A DNA stretch of 64,000 bases from NCBI GenBank assembly GCA_016935665.1, contig JAFGQN010000082.1, positions 1 to 64,000 on the forward strand, written 5' to 3'. Positions 35,568-45,117 of this stretch are shown piece by piece (position 1 is the stretch's first letter; every line of letters begins with the position of its first letter). Under the pieces are notes generated by a model. The model was not told where the DNA came from and did no database searches. It saw only the letters and a program-made list of their open reading frames with translations. Position numbers and translations under genes: made by a program. This stretch comes from Deltaproteobacteria bacterium. Lineage in GTDB: Bacteria; Myxococcota_A; Polyangia; JAAYKL01.

Positions 35568-35670
35568 GGTGAGTACTCACCCCCCGTGCCGGAAAGTACA
35601 GAAGTGATGGTTATTTCGGTATTCCCAAACGTGTTCCCTCACTGGGGCGGCGGCTCACATTTGGGAATAC
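35568..35670. other. Palindrome-rich intergenic segment
   Basis: GGTGAGTACTCACC (35568-35581) is a perfect 14-base palindrome. GTATTCCCAAA (35619-35629) is mirrored by TTTGGGAATAC (35660-35670), which could form an 11-pair stem. The segment lies between the DUF59 gene's stop and the 56-residue gene. Confidence 0.7.
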
Positions 35671-35706
35671 TGGGCGGGAAACGGGTGTTTGCTCACTCAT
35701 GCACAC

Positions 35707-36009
35707 TTACATCAGCATGGACAGTTGAAATTTTCCGTGTTGCGTGGCGTCCCTGTCCGGGTTCCAGGGGGGTGAAAAGACAAGTTTAACGTTGGCTTCT
35801 TTAACGCCCTCGGCTTTTTCTGCAAAATGTTTCACTGCGGCCATGAGTTGTGGTCCGATTGGGCATCCGGGGCTGGTGAGTGTCATTGTGATGTTGGTGA
35901 CACCGTCATCGGCCACCGCAATTTCGCGGATGAGGCCCAAATCCACCACAGAGATGCCCAGTTCCGGGTCTACGACCTGTTTTAATTCGTTCATGATGGT
36001 TTCGTTCAT
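35707..36009 (-). CDS. MIP18/DUF59 Fe-S assembly-type protein
   Basis: 100 residues from the ATG at 36009 (GGGAGAC site). Sequence landmarks: VVDPELGISVVDLGLI, MTLTSPGCPIGPQL and VFSPPWNPDRD, all typical of the DUF59/PaaD/SufT family. These proteins help insert or transfer iron-sulfur clusters; the Cys in SPGCP is the conserved one. No other suf or nif gene is adjacent. Confidence 0.9.
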   Translation of the reverse strand: MNETIMNELKQVVDPELGISVVDLGLIREIAVADDGVTNITMTLTSPGCPIGPQLMAAVKHFAEKAEGVKEANVKLVFSPPWNPDRDATQHGKFQLSMLM

Positions 36010-36423
36010 AATAGTCTCCCTTTGCATCGGGTGAAAGTTATTTGTTTCGAAAGATATTTGTTACTAGTGTTGTGGTTAAATTTAAGGGTCGTTTACACGG
36101 ATGTCATGCGGGAAGGGCACATTTTCCTCCGCATGCCGGTTGTACCCCGGTGCCGGACCATATCGGAAAGCGGGTGAGCCAGTCGTGTTGGGAACAGTTG
36201 TCGCTGTACACTGGAAATTCGGGGTTTTTGATAATTGGAAACGTTTTTGACATCGAGGTACCAGGTAAGGTCGAGGTGATTTTAATGCCGTTTTTGGGGT
36301 AAAGCACAATTCCCGCTTTATGCCGGAAAATCTCAGGTGCGACAGAAAATGTCGCATTTCTACGCTATTTTCAGTTTCAGTCGTGACATGTGTTGAGCAA
36401 TTAACCCCAAGGAGATAAAACCC
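36010..36423. other. Divergent gap with a 7-pair hairpin
   Basis: TGCGACA-GAAAA-TGTCGCA (36338-36356) followed by TTTC is a compact stem-loop upstream of the TPR-like gene. Other short repeats are weak. The AAGGAG site for the 36424 start is at the right end. Confidence 0.45.
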
Positions 36424-37875
36424 ATGAGTTGGCCATCGATAAATATTGGAAGTGTGCGAGATGATTTGGAATTATTGTCGAAAGACGAACTGCGCAGCCT
36501 GATTTTGAAAATGGTGAATCAGTCCGAATACAAAACCGCCAGATGGGCGAAAGACGCCATTGTGCGCTATGCTCAAAAATCATTGGAAAAGCAGAGACAT
36601 GCCACCCCCGGCGAGCAGAAGATTGCGAAACTGCTTGCGTTTGCCAATTCGGCAGAACAACAGAACTGGACGGATTTGTCTCAATGTGTTTCGCAATACG
36701 CGGTGTGCGTTTATCTGGAGATAGCGAATTTGGAAGAACGCATTGATGCGTTGGCGGATCTGTTCCATGAACTGCAGCAGCTGGCGAACTTTGACGCGCC
36801 GCTTGGCGCCATGGAAGCGGCTGCGGTGAATCCGTTGCCGGATTTTGAGGCGTTTATGACGCAATGGCGTCTCCAGCTGACAGCCATCGTGGAAAACGGG
36901 CATTCCGAGTGGGAAAACAGCGAAGAACGCTGGCTTCGAGAGGTGACATTGCGGATGGACGGAATTACGGGGCTTGGAATCCTGGCCAAAAAGAGTCGCA
37001 ATCCAGGGGATTTTGATGCGTGGTGCCTTGCCCTGAAACAGAATGACGACTGGGCGGGTGCGCTGGCCGCATACCGGATGGCGGTGCGCACTGTTCACTG
37101 CGATAAGACCCGCACGCTGGCGCGCTTTTATGACGGCGCAGCACTGGCTGCAAAACAACTGGGAGACCGGGACGCACTGCGTTTTTTGAAAAATGCCTGG
37201 TTGGCGCAGCCCCCCTTAAAACGGTTGCGATGCTGGCTGGGGGCGGCCGACACCTCTGATGAACGGTTGAAAATTGGTAAAATGGCACTGGCAAAGTGCC
37301 CCGTTGATGAATTGGCCCAGCGTGCCTTTTTGCTGCTGCAGCAATCAGATGTGATTGGGGCGGCAAGGATGGTGGGCAGCGCATCAGGATTGGGATGGTC
37401 CTCGTTTCAGCATCCGGGGCATTCGATGGTGCCATTGCTGTGCGGCGTGTTTGAGAATGGCGAGGAGGTGCTGCGTTCCCTTGAAAACGTGCTTGAGTCG
37501 CCATCTGTGGATGATTTTTCAGGTTGTACTGAAATCGAAGGAGGCTGCGAGGAAACTATATCGAAATCGGTGATGCCGTGTCCCGAGCCGGCGGCGCTGT
37601 TGCAGTCCGTCGACGATTTATGCAAATCATATGGAAATGACGTGTCCGTTCAGAAGGCGGTGTTGAAAGAGCTGAAAAAGGCGGCGCGTAAACGGGTGCA
37701 GGGAATTGTGGGCAATCAGCGTCGCAGGCATTATGGCCACGCAGCCCTGTTGATGACATTGTGCGTCAGGCTCGATGATGGAAGCGATACACGTAAATGG
37801 TTTGATGGTTTAAAACAGGAATACCGGTGCTATCCGGCTTTTCAGTGCCAATTGGCGATCTTCAACGATAATTGA
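36424..37875 (+). CDS. Large helical hypothetical protein
   Basis: 483 residues after CCAAGGAGATAA. Predominantly helical with TPR-like segments (ALAAYRMAVRTVHCDKTRTL, DGAALAAKQLGDRDALRFLK) and a C terminus with HAALLMTLCVRLDDGS followed by WFDGLKQEYRCYPAFQ. This tail resembles the end of SWIM-zinc-finger proteins, but the CxCx(n)CxH finger itself is not seen. Function unknown; probably cytoplasmic. Confidence 0.7.
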   Translation: MSWPSINIGSVRDDLELLSKDELRSLILKMVNQSEYKTARWAKDAIVRYAQKSLEKQRHATPGEQKIAKLLAFANSAEQQNWTDLSQCVSQYAVCVYLEIANLEERIDALADLFHELQQLANFDAPLGAMEAAAVNPLPDFEAFMTQWRLQLTAIVENGHSEWENSEERWLREVTLRMDGITGLGILAKKSRNPGDFDAWCLALKQNDDWAGALAAYRMAVRTVHCDKTRTLARFYDGAALAAKQLGDRDALRFLKNAWLAQPPLKRLRCWLGAADTSDERLKIGKMALAKCPVDELAQRAFLLLQQSDVIGAARMVGSASGLGWSSFQHPGHSMVPLLCGVFENGEEVLRSLENVLESPSVDDFSGCTEIEGGCEETISKSVMPCPEPAALLQSVDDLCKSYGNDVSVQKAVLKELKKAARKRVQGIVGNQRRRHYGHAALLMTLCVRLDDGSDTRKWFDGLKQEYRCYPAFQCQLAIFNDN

Positions 37876-38027
37876 GGCAATTCACACGCCATGTTGACGG
37901 CCCGGAGTAATCCATTCATTGCGCGAAGTCTGACGCGAATCGCAAAATCATCGCAAAAACAGCATAATTCAGCTATCCATGACGGATTCATTGCGGCATT
38001 GTTTTTTGTGGAGAGGATTGTCTATTT

Positions 38028-39980
38028 ATGATTGTTCAAGGACTGGAAAAAGGTACTGGCTCACGGCGCGGTTGCGTTGCTGCGTTGTTTTTGTGGTTTT
38101 TGTTTTGGCTTCCCGGCTGTGCCGACGATGTTCCCAATACGCATTACTTGGTGGACACCAGTCCGTTGCCGCCAACCGAAACACCCAATGTTATTTTTAT
38201 TCTGGCCGACGATTTAGGTTGGGCCGATTTGAGCGTTCAGGGGTCCAATTTTTATGAAACGCCACAACTGGATCAGTTTTCCAAAACAGCGGTGCGTTTT
38301 ACAAATGCATATGCCGCCAGTCCGCTGTGTTCACCAACCCGAGCGAGCATTCTGACGGGGCAGGAACCAGGACGGCTGAGACTCGTTAAACCCATCGATG
38401 ATGGTTCCGCGCCAAAAATTCTGAATCCGCAAGAGAGTTCGAGTACAGTTCCATCCAGAAAAGCGACGAATCCACAGTCGGTTTCCTTTCTCAAAAACAA
38501 ATACACAACATTTGCCGAAGTACTTAAATCGAATGGTTATGCGACCGCGTTTATGGGAAAATGGCATTTGGGACGTATACCCAACATTCCTGAAAACCAG
38601 GGGTTTGATGAAGTGGTTGGTGGTCGGGAAGACCCCGGGCCGCCGGGGCCCGGTCACTATTTCGCACCATGGGATTTGGACACATTGCCGCCGGCATCTG
38701 CAGGGACACCCATTTCCGATGTTCTTACCGACGCCGCCATTCGGTACATTCAGAAAAACAGGCGGAATCCGTTTCTGCTTTGTCTTTGGTATTACGACGT
38801 CCATGCTCCGCTTCAGGCGAAAGAAGATCTTGTGGAAAAGTACACCCGCAAGCTTGACGGTTTGAATCGCCTCGGTGTTGAAACGACACAGCGAAATCCG
38901 GTCATGGGTGCCATGATAGAAACGTTGGATGCAAATATCGGGCGATTGATGGAGCAGTTGTATACTCTGAAATTGGATAGACGGACAATAGTCATATTTA
39001 CGTCCGATAACGGTGGCAGTCAGCATATTCTCCTGGATGGAGTCCCCGCCACCAGCAACGCGCCACTGCGCAATGGAAAAGGGTCAAATTATGAAGGCGG
39101 GGTTCGGGTGCCAATGCTGGTGCGGGCTCCGGGAGTCAGCGTCCCGGGAACCGTGTCAGATGGAGTGGTATCCTCGACGGACCACTTTGCCACCATTCTT
39201 GATTTAATTCATATCGCGATGCCACCTAGAGAAGCCGTTGACAGTGTCAGCTATTTGTCCGCACTCAAAGGGGCGCCTCATATTCGACCACCGACGTTTT
39301 CCCTTTTTCCACACACGATTCATGCCAGCGGGAATCGCCCCAATGTGTCCATGCGCGAGGGACCATGGAAATTTTACAAATTCTATTTTGATGGAATTGA
39401 TTCAACACATCGGTACGAGCTGTATAATCTGGATGCAGATATTGGCGAACAAGTGAATGTTGTAAACGATTATCCTGAAATGGTTGAAGGGTTCAAAAAT
39501 GAGCTGGAAGCGCATGCCGTAGATGCAAAATACCTTCAGCCGCGTTTAAATCAGAATTACACAGGCAATAGTGTTGGTATGTGGACGGGCGCTCCGAATA
39601 CAGTGCTGTCATATGAATCCGACGTATTGTCGATTGTCGCCATGCAAGGCGTCCCAACTGTATCCTCTGAATATTTCGTGAAAAATGATGCGGGAAAATA
39701 CATCGTTGAGTTCGAGATGATGGCGGGGGGCAATGGTAAAGGAACTGGCTCTGTACGTTGGGGGTATGCTGGAGACGAGGCTGAATCAGTGGAAAACACG
39801 GCGTCTTTCACTGTTTTGCATGACAATCAGTGGCACGGTTACAGCGTCCCGTTGCATTTGACAGAAACAGCGAAATCCATCACCATTCACCCCTCTGAAT
39901 CTGCAGGAAGCTTCAAACTGGCAAACGTTCGGCTCACAAACAGAGCGGGTGATGTTGTCTTCCGGTGGACCGTATTCTGA
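38028..39980 (+). CDS. Type I sulfatase lipoprotein
   Basis: 650 residues. Lipobox LPGC at about Cys31. The sulfatase core starts with NVIFILADDLGW (metal-binding Asp pair at about 61-62). The formylglycine motif CSPTRASILTG starts at Cys101, and FMGKWHLG and FTSDNGG follow. The motif means the Cys must be converted to formylglycine before the enzyme can cut sulfate esters; no maturase gene is in the window. A carbohydrate-binding-like beta domain probably occupies the last 120 residues. Likely substrate: a sulfated glycan, exact type unknown. Confidence 0.94.
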   Translation: MIVQGLEKGTGSRRGCVAALFLWFLFWLPGCADDVPNTHYLVDTSPLPPTETPNVIFILADDLGWADLSVQGSNFYETPQLDQFSKTAVRFTNAYAASPLCSPTRASILTGQEPGRLRLVKPIDDGSAPKILNPQESSSTVPSRKATNPQSVSFLKNKYTTFAEVLKSNGYATAFMGKWHLGRIPNIPENQGFDEVVGGREDPGPPGPGHYFAPWDLDTLPPASAGTPISDVLTDAAIRYIQKNRRNPFLLCLWYYDVHAPLQAKEDLVEKYTRKLDGLNRLGVETTQRNPVMGAMIETLDANIGRLMEQLYTLKLDRRTIVIFTSDNGGSQHILLDGVPATSNAPLRNGKGSNYEGGVRVPMLVRAPGVSVPGTVSDGVVSSTDHFATILDLIHIAMPPREAVDSVSYLSALKGAPHIRPPTFSLFPHTIHASGNRPNVSMREGPWKFYKFYFDGIDSTHRYELYNLDADIGEQVNVVNDYPEMVEGFKNELEAHAVDAKYLQPRLNQNYTGNSVGMWTGAPNTVLSYESDVLSIVAMQGVPTVSSEYFVKNDAGKYIVEFEMMAGGNGKGTGSVRWGYAGDEAESVENTASFTVLHDNQWHGYSVPLHLTETAKSITIHPSESAGSFKLANVRLTNRAGDVVFRWTVF

Positions 39981-40247
39981 TTGTCGACCTGACTGCATCC
40001 ATTTATACAAAATCTATCTCTCTCTCGAAATAAAGCGGTCCAGGTGTTCATTTGGCGCCGCCATCTGCGGGGCGATTTAAATTCGAGGGACGAATTTCTT
40101 TTAGATTTGTATTTGAATTTGTTGTTTGGTTTAAAACAAATATTACATTGTTGATAATTCAATTATGAGAAACAAGGCTGTCTTGAAGGCGTCCATTAAT
40201 TTTTTTTTTGATGCAGCGCATGTAGTCAATAGGAAGGACTATTCCAA

Positions 40248-43200
40248 ATGGGTGTGCGGTGTGGAACATTGTTTTTTTTTGTCGCGGTAATATGTGTGGG
40301 GCGCGGTATCGGGGCCCAGAATTCGAATTTGTTAAAGGTGGATGCTACAGAGAAGTCCATGGGCGCAATGGACACGGGCGCGAGGGAAAAGGACACCAGC
40401 GAATCTGCTGCGGGTAAATTTGCTGCGGATCATGACAATATTGATAGCGTCGCCAAAACAAAGAGTGCTGCAGAAAAGGAAATCAAATCCTCTAAATGGG
40501 ATGATGCGTTGGCCAAACAGTCGAGCGCCGAATCCGCAGCTATGGTTTCCCAGGTGGGGGATGAAGCGGCACTTCGTGTAACGGTGGTCCCAAAAAAAGA
40601 GGCATCGCCGAAAATTTCTTCCGACCCGGTTTTGCTGGAAATTGAGTCCCAGCTGCAGCAACTGATATTAGCAAAATTGCCGGCCACCACTGACGTGCAG
40701 GTTTTGTTCGATGTGCCGTTGGACGACGTGGGAGCCATTGGTTTGCGTATTGGTGTGCTTAAGGAAGAGCGGGGCACGCAGCGTTCCAGCAGACAGGAAA
40801 AGGAGAAACGCTTGAGCAATCTGCTAAAAGAGTTTCCGGAACCCCAGATTCCCTCATCGCTGCTTTCAACGCTGGAGATGCCGGTGGCGCCTGAGCCTCC
40901 TGCCGAACCTGTTAAACCAGACGTGCGCAGACCCCGAGGCAAACTGACCGCCAAACGCCCTCGACAGTGGCTGGATGCGTACAATTCATGGCTGGCCTAT
41001 GATGACGCAATTGTGGCCCATGCGCCGCTGATGGAGAAGTACGGTATCGAAATGGAGGTCTATGAAAAAGCACTCGGTGAGTATGAAAATGCGGTGGCAA
41101 TGCGCAATGGAGACCGGGCGACATTTGAGAGCGCAATGGCAAAGAACCAGCAAAAAATAGCTTCGATGCGTAAGGAGCTGAGGCAGGATGTGCATACCAT
41201 CGCGTTGCGTTCCCGGATTCTGAATCTGCGATTGAAGTATCTTGAGGCGTTGCACGAATGGATGTCAGCCATGACAGCCCCCGCCCGGACTGCCCTGGTT
41301 GTATTGAAACAGCGGCGAAAACCCCTGTGGGATACCATGTCCATGGCCAATCGCCTGGACGAAGCACTTGCAACCCTGGCTATTCGTCTTGAGACCCTGG
41401 CCAATCGCGCCGATGCGGGCTCCATGGCGGGATTTCAAATCAAGCTGTCCCAGCTGTCCGGGGATTTGCGTCAGATGGTCGATGCAGTCCAGCAACGACA
41501 GCGGAATCTGCAAACGGAGAAGCAGTCTTTGGTTTCGTTGCGTACCTTGCTGCGGTCCAAGAGCACCGGCGTTCGAAATCTGATATTTTTAAATGTGTTT
41601 CATCCCCGTCGCGACCGGCTGGTGGACGATGCGTTCCTGTCTTATCTTGGCGACATGCGTAAAACAGCAGACAGCTGGTTTTTGCGGGACTTTAGTCTGA
41701 AAAGCGGAAACGCTCTGATTGATTCCATTGGTCAGGCAGTAAAGACGCCTGCAGATGTGACCACGTATAGCGAGGGAATGAAAATTGTTGCCGAGTTGAA
41801 AACGCTCGTTGAGAAACTCGATGTGCAGATTGACGAATTGGGATTGCTGCGCGAGCATCAGAAACAGATATTCAGACGAGAGGCGGTTTCTGTTTTGTCG
41901 AGCCTGGCCACGCAGGAAACCCGCAGTCGCGCTTATTCGTTTTCGCATGAAATTCTGGCGGATCTGAGTTCGGATTTCTATTCGTTGAAAAGCACCGTGC
42001 AGGAATGGTTTACCAATCGCAAAGCCGCAGTCATTAATATGCCCCAAACGGTGCGCACCAAAGGGGGCATTCTGTTGATTGTGCGTGTGTTTGCAGCTAT
42101 TACGCTGCTGATTTTAACGGGGCTTTTGGGAAGACGACTCAGTCATTTTGTGCGTGTGAGTATTCGGCGACTCAGTCGTGGGGCCTTGTTTCGCAATCGC
42201 CCAGGACAACTGATGCGGTATGCAGGGGTTATTGAAGCCATCCTGCCCACTGTGTTGGTGGGGGCCACACTGTATGCCGCGTTGGCCATTATTGGATTTT
42301 CAACTCCGGAGGTGCGGTTCACCGAAGTGGTTCTGCGGTGGCTGATTTTATATCGTCTGGGAGAAAAAGTGCTGATTGGTTTGACCCATCGCGTGTCCAG
42401 AGGGCGACCGGCGTTTATTCCGGTAAGCTCACAGATTTCCGACATGCTTCTGGGGACGTACCGGAAGCTGGGTTTGGTTTGGGCGTTGGCAGCGATTTTA
42501 CTGGAATGGGCCGCGCAGTGGTTTGGCAGCGGCATTGTGCATACTCTTATTGTGCATCTGATGTGGGGGTGGATGTGTATTTGGGGACTCTGGGCATTGA
42601 TGGTGTGGCGCCCGGTATTGGCCGATGCGCTCATTGCTCGTTACACCGTTGGCGCGGGCAGGAACATGTCGGTTGTGGCGATGCGTCTCTTTGGCGCCGG
42701 AAACTGGATGCGACGTCGCTGGAGCGGTGCGCTTTTGACGGCGCCAGTGGCACTGCTTCTTTCGGTGGATTGGCTGTTTCGCCAGATTCGTTACCTGTTG
42801 TATGAAGGTGGCATTGTCACTTTTTTCAGAGCGCGATTCCTGCGTCGACTGGTGAAAACCCAGAAGAAAAATTCAGTGGCACAGGCGGATAGAGCGTTGC
42901 CTGAACTCTACACACGAGCGTTTCCGCTGTATCCCATTTACGACGAGACGGATGCTGTTATTTTGCCGCGTAAAAAGAGTGTGGAAGAAATTTCAAAACA
43001 GATTGAGAAGTGGACACTCACCCAGCAGGACAGTTCGGTGGTGGTGCTGGGTGAAAAAGGGGTGGGCAAAACCACATTGCTGACGCTGCTGGAGCAGGAA
43101 TTGGAAGGAAATGTGATTCGGCACAGCATTGGTCAAAAGTTGAAAAGCGAAAAGGCGCTGGTGGCGGAGCTGGCGGGAGCGTTTGGCATTGAAGACTGCG

Positions 43201-43976
43201 CGCCGGTAGTGGGCGCAGTGGCGGCGTTTCTCAACAAAGGTGAACAGCGCGTGATTCTGGTGGATGAATGTCACAACATGTTTTTACGCACGGTCGATGG
43301 TTATGAGGCATACGAAGCGATGATTCGGCTGGTGAATGTCACCTCTCAAAAAGTGTTCTGGGTGCTGGTATTCAATTCGTTTTCGTTTGCGTTTTTAAAT
43401 GCCAGTAAGAGGCGTCTGCATTACTTCAGAAAGCTGCACACCCTGCCCACATGGTCTAGAGACGATTTGTTTGATTTGATCTCAAAACGCAACCGGCAAA
43501 GTGGTTTTGAAATCGAATTTGATGAAGTGTTGCTGGACGCCAATCGCAGCGCCACTGGCGACTTTGAGGTTATTGAGGGCGCAGAAGGTTTTTTCAGGCT
43601 GCTGTGGGAAAACAGTGGTGGCAATCCCCGCGTGGCCACGTGCCTTTGGCTGGACGCGTTGACCGCAATCGGAGAGTCCAAAATCCGCGTGGGTATTTTT
43701 TCGGAGTCGCTGGCCTGGGAATTGTCGAAGATGGACGTGGAGCTGCTTTACACGTTGGCGGCCATTTGCCAGCATGAAAATCTTTCGGTGTCGGAGCTGC
43801 GGGAAGTACTAAATGTGTCCACTGACTTTGCCAATTTCGCCATTCGGTTTCTATCGGAATACGGTCTGGTGGAGACTAAACATACCGATGCCCGCCGTCA
43901 CACCCTGGCGCCCCGGTTTTATCCGCAGATGATTAAGTTGCTGCGCAGTCATCATCTGCTGTACGAGAAGGAGTAA
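40248..43976 (+). CDS. Large membrane protein: periplasmic coiled domain plus AAA/STAND-type ATPase
   Basis: 1242 residues after AGGAAGGAC. Signal peptide (to about 24), then a ~580-residue helical, coiled-coil-rich periplasmic part similar in feel to the MscK/KefA N-terminal domain. Membrane helices are near 606-630, 655-683, 740-787 and 829-850. The cytoplasmic C terminus is an ATPase: Walker A GEKGVGKT (935-942), Walker B VILVDECHN (Asp1006, Glu1007), GGNPRVA, and a winged-helix-like end (SVSELREVLNVSTDF). The start of an MscS channel gene follows 3 bases after the stop. Inferred role: nucleotide-controlled sensing or gating of that channel. It could also be a stress or defence sensor. I know no named family with this exact layout. 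Confidence 0.75.
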   Translation: MGVRCGTLFFFVAVICVGRGIGAQNSNLLKVDATEKSMGAMDTGAREKDTSESAAGKFAADHDNIDSVAKTKSAAEKEIKSSKWDDALAKQSSAESAAMVSQVGDEAALRVTVVPKKEASPKISSDPVLLEIESQLQQLILAKLPATTDVQVLFDVPLDDVGAIGLRIGVLKEERGTQRSSRQEKEKRLSNLLKEFPEPQIPSSLLSTLEMPVAPEPPAEPVKPDVRRPRGKLTAKRPRQWLDAYNSWLAYDDAIVAHAPLMEKYGIEMEVYEKALGEYENAVAMRNGDRATFESAMAKNQQKIASMRKELRQDVHTIALRSRILNLRLKYLEALHEWMSAMTAPARTALVVLKQRRKPLWDTMSMANRLDEALATLAIRLETLANRADAGSMAGFQIKLSQLSGDLRQMVDAVQQRQRNLQTEKQSLVSLRTLLRSKSTGVRNLIFLNVFHPRRDRLVDDAFLSYLGDMRKTADSWFLRDFSLKSGNALIDSIGQAVKTPADVTTYSEGMKIVAELKTLVEKLDVQIDELGLLREHQKQIFRREAVSVLSSLATQETRSRAYSFSHEILADLSSDFYSLKSTVQEWFTNRKAAVINMPQTVRTKGGILLIVRVFAAITLLILTGLLGRRLSHFVRVSIRRLSRGALFRNRPGQLMRYAGVIEAILPTVLVGATLYAALAIIGFSTPEVRFTEVVLRWLILYRLGEKVLIGLTHRVSRGRPAFIPVSSQISDMLLGTYRKLGLVWALAAILLEWAAQWFGSGIVHTLIVHLMWGWMCIWGLWALMVWRPVLADALIARYTVGAGRNMSVVAMRLFGAGNWMRRRWSGALLTAPVALLLSVDWLFRQIRYLLYEGGIVTFFRARFLRRLVKTQKKNSVAQADRALPELYTRAFPLYPIYDETDAVILPRKKSVEEISKQIEKWTLTQQDSSVVVLGEKGVGKTTLLTLLEQELEGNVIRHSIGQKLKSEKALVAELAGAFGIEDCAPVVGAVAAFLNKGEQRVILVDECHNMFLRTVDGYEAYEAMIRLVNVTSQKVFWVLVFNSFSFAFLNASKRRLHYFRKLHTLPTWSRDDLFDLISKRNRQSGFEIEFDEVLLDANRSATGDFEVIEGAEGFFRLLWENSGGNPRVATCLWLDALTAIGESKIRVGIFSESLAWELSKMDVELLYTLAAICQHENLSVSELREVLNVSTDFANFAIRFLSEYGLVETKHTDARRHTLAPRFYPQMIKLLRSHHLLYEKE

Positions 43977-43979
43977 GCT

Positions 43980-44780
43980 ATGCCCGATGTGGGAACTGGA
44001 AATCTAATGCAATCGTTTAATCCCGGGGCCATTCCATATGCATTGGCGTGGGTTCTGGGGGCATTCATTGCCATGCGCATTACCCGGAAAATCCTGGCGT
44101 CTTTGAGCGAGCGTATGGCAGGGCATCGCTTGACTTTGAAGCAGTTGGACACATTGCTCTCGTTTGTGGTGTACCTTGCGGCGTTTATCCTGGCGCTTAC
44201 CAGTTTGTTTACGTTGTCGTCGGAGGCGTTGCTGGCGCTGTCGGGTACCATCGCGGTGACGGCGGGATTTGCATTAAAGGATGTGGCCGCGTCGTTCATG
44301 GCTGGACTGGCCATTTTGTTCACGCGCCCGTTTCAGGTAGGCGATCGTATTTCCTTTGGCGGCTTCTACGGCGAGGTGAAGGAAATTGGTTTGCGCACGG
44401 TGCGTCTGGTTACACTGGACGACAATCTGGTGTCCATTCCCACCAACAAATTTTTAACCGACCCGGTAGCCAGCGCCAATGCTGGGGAGTTGGATTGCAT
44501 GGTCGTGATGACGTTTTACATTTCGCCGCTGGCCGACCACAGGCGTGCCAGAGAAATAGTGGACGAAGCGGTATTGGCGTCAAAATATCTTTATCTGGGC
44601 AAACCCATGACCACTCTGGTGCGAAATCGGATTTCGGAGCAGGGTCAGTTGCTGGTGGAGATTGTGGCCAAAGCGTATGTATACGATGCACGCCAGGAAA
44701 AACTGTTTGAATCCGATGTCACCGACCGGGTGCTTGATTTTTTCCGCAAAGAATCCCTGTTGCCCGCATGCACGATTTGA
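43980..44780 (+). CDS. MscS-family mechanosensitive channel
   Basis: 266 residues after GAAGGAG. Three membrane helices: about 15-33, 58-78, then the pore-lining TM3-like helix AVTAGFALKDVAASFMAGLAIL with the following FQVGDRISF beta-domain signature. The conserved LRTVRLVTLDDNLVSIPTNKF and a C-terminal alpha/beta domain are present. The protein lacks the long periplasmic domains of MscK and MscM; those resemble the N terminus of the ATPase encoded just upstream. Homoheptamers of MscS-type proteins open under membrane tension; here ATP-dependent control is possible. Confidence 0.93.
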   Translation: MPDVGTGNLMQSFNPGAIPYALAWVLGAFIAMRITRKILASLSERMAGHRLTLKQLDTLLSFVVYLAAFILALTSLFTLSSEALLALSGTIAVTAGFALKDVAASFMAGLAILFTRPFQVGDRISFGGFYGEVKEIGLRTVRLVTLDDNLVSIPTNKFLTDPVASANAGELDCMVVMTFYISPLADHRRAREIVDEAVLASKYLYLGKPMTTLVRNRISEQGQLLVEIVAKAYVYDARQEKLFESDVTDRVLDFFRKESLLPACTI

Positions 44781-45117
44781 ACGGTTGGTTATCAACCCTG
44801 TCTGTTGAAAGATTTGAAATCATGCTCGTGTATAAAATGCTTGTTTCGGGAAACACCGCGTTTTAGTAATCTCAGAAGATTACAGGTTTGAAAGAAAGAT
44901 ACTGTCGATCATGTGCACTGGCGCAAGAATGGTGGTCTTCGGGATTGAGATCTCATAACTGTTTATTCCCCATCACTTTTTTGAGTGCGCAGCGAGGCGA
45001 AACGGACGTTCGTTCGGTTCGCACAAATGCATTCACCGTTCATTAATTTTTCTTGCGGTGTACCGATGCTAACTCTGATTGCTGCATTTTGTAGCAACGG
45101 ACGCCAAGAGGGAACGA
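44781..45117. other. Intergenic gap
   Basis: AT-rich, no gene recognised. A small inverted patch, CGGACGTTCGTTCGG, lies near 45002-45017. The GAGGGAACGA ribosome site for the 45118 start is at its right end. Confidence 0.4.

Noticed and set aside
35147-35789. Overlapping plus-strand frames of 124-141 codons
   Set aside because: They run antisense to the small genes and through palindromes; composition is Cys/His/Arg-rich noise.
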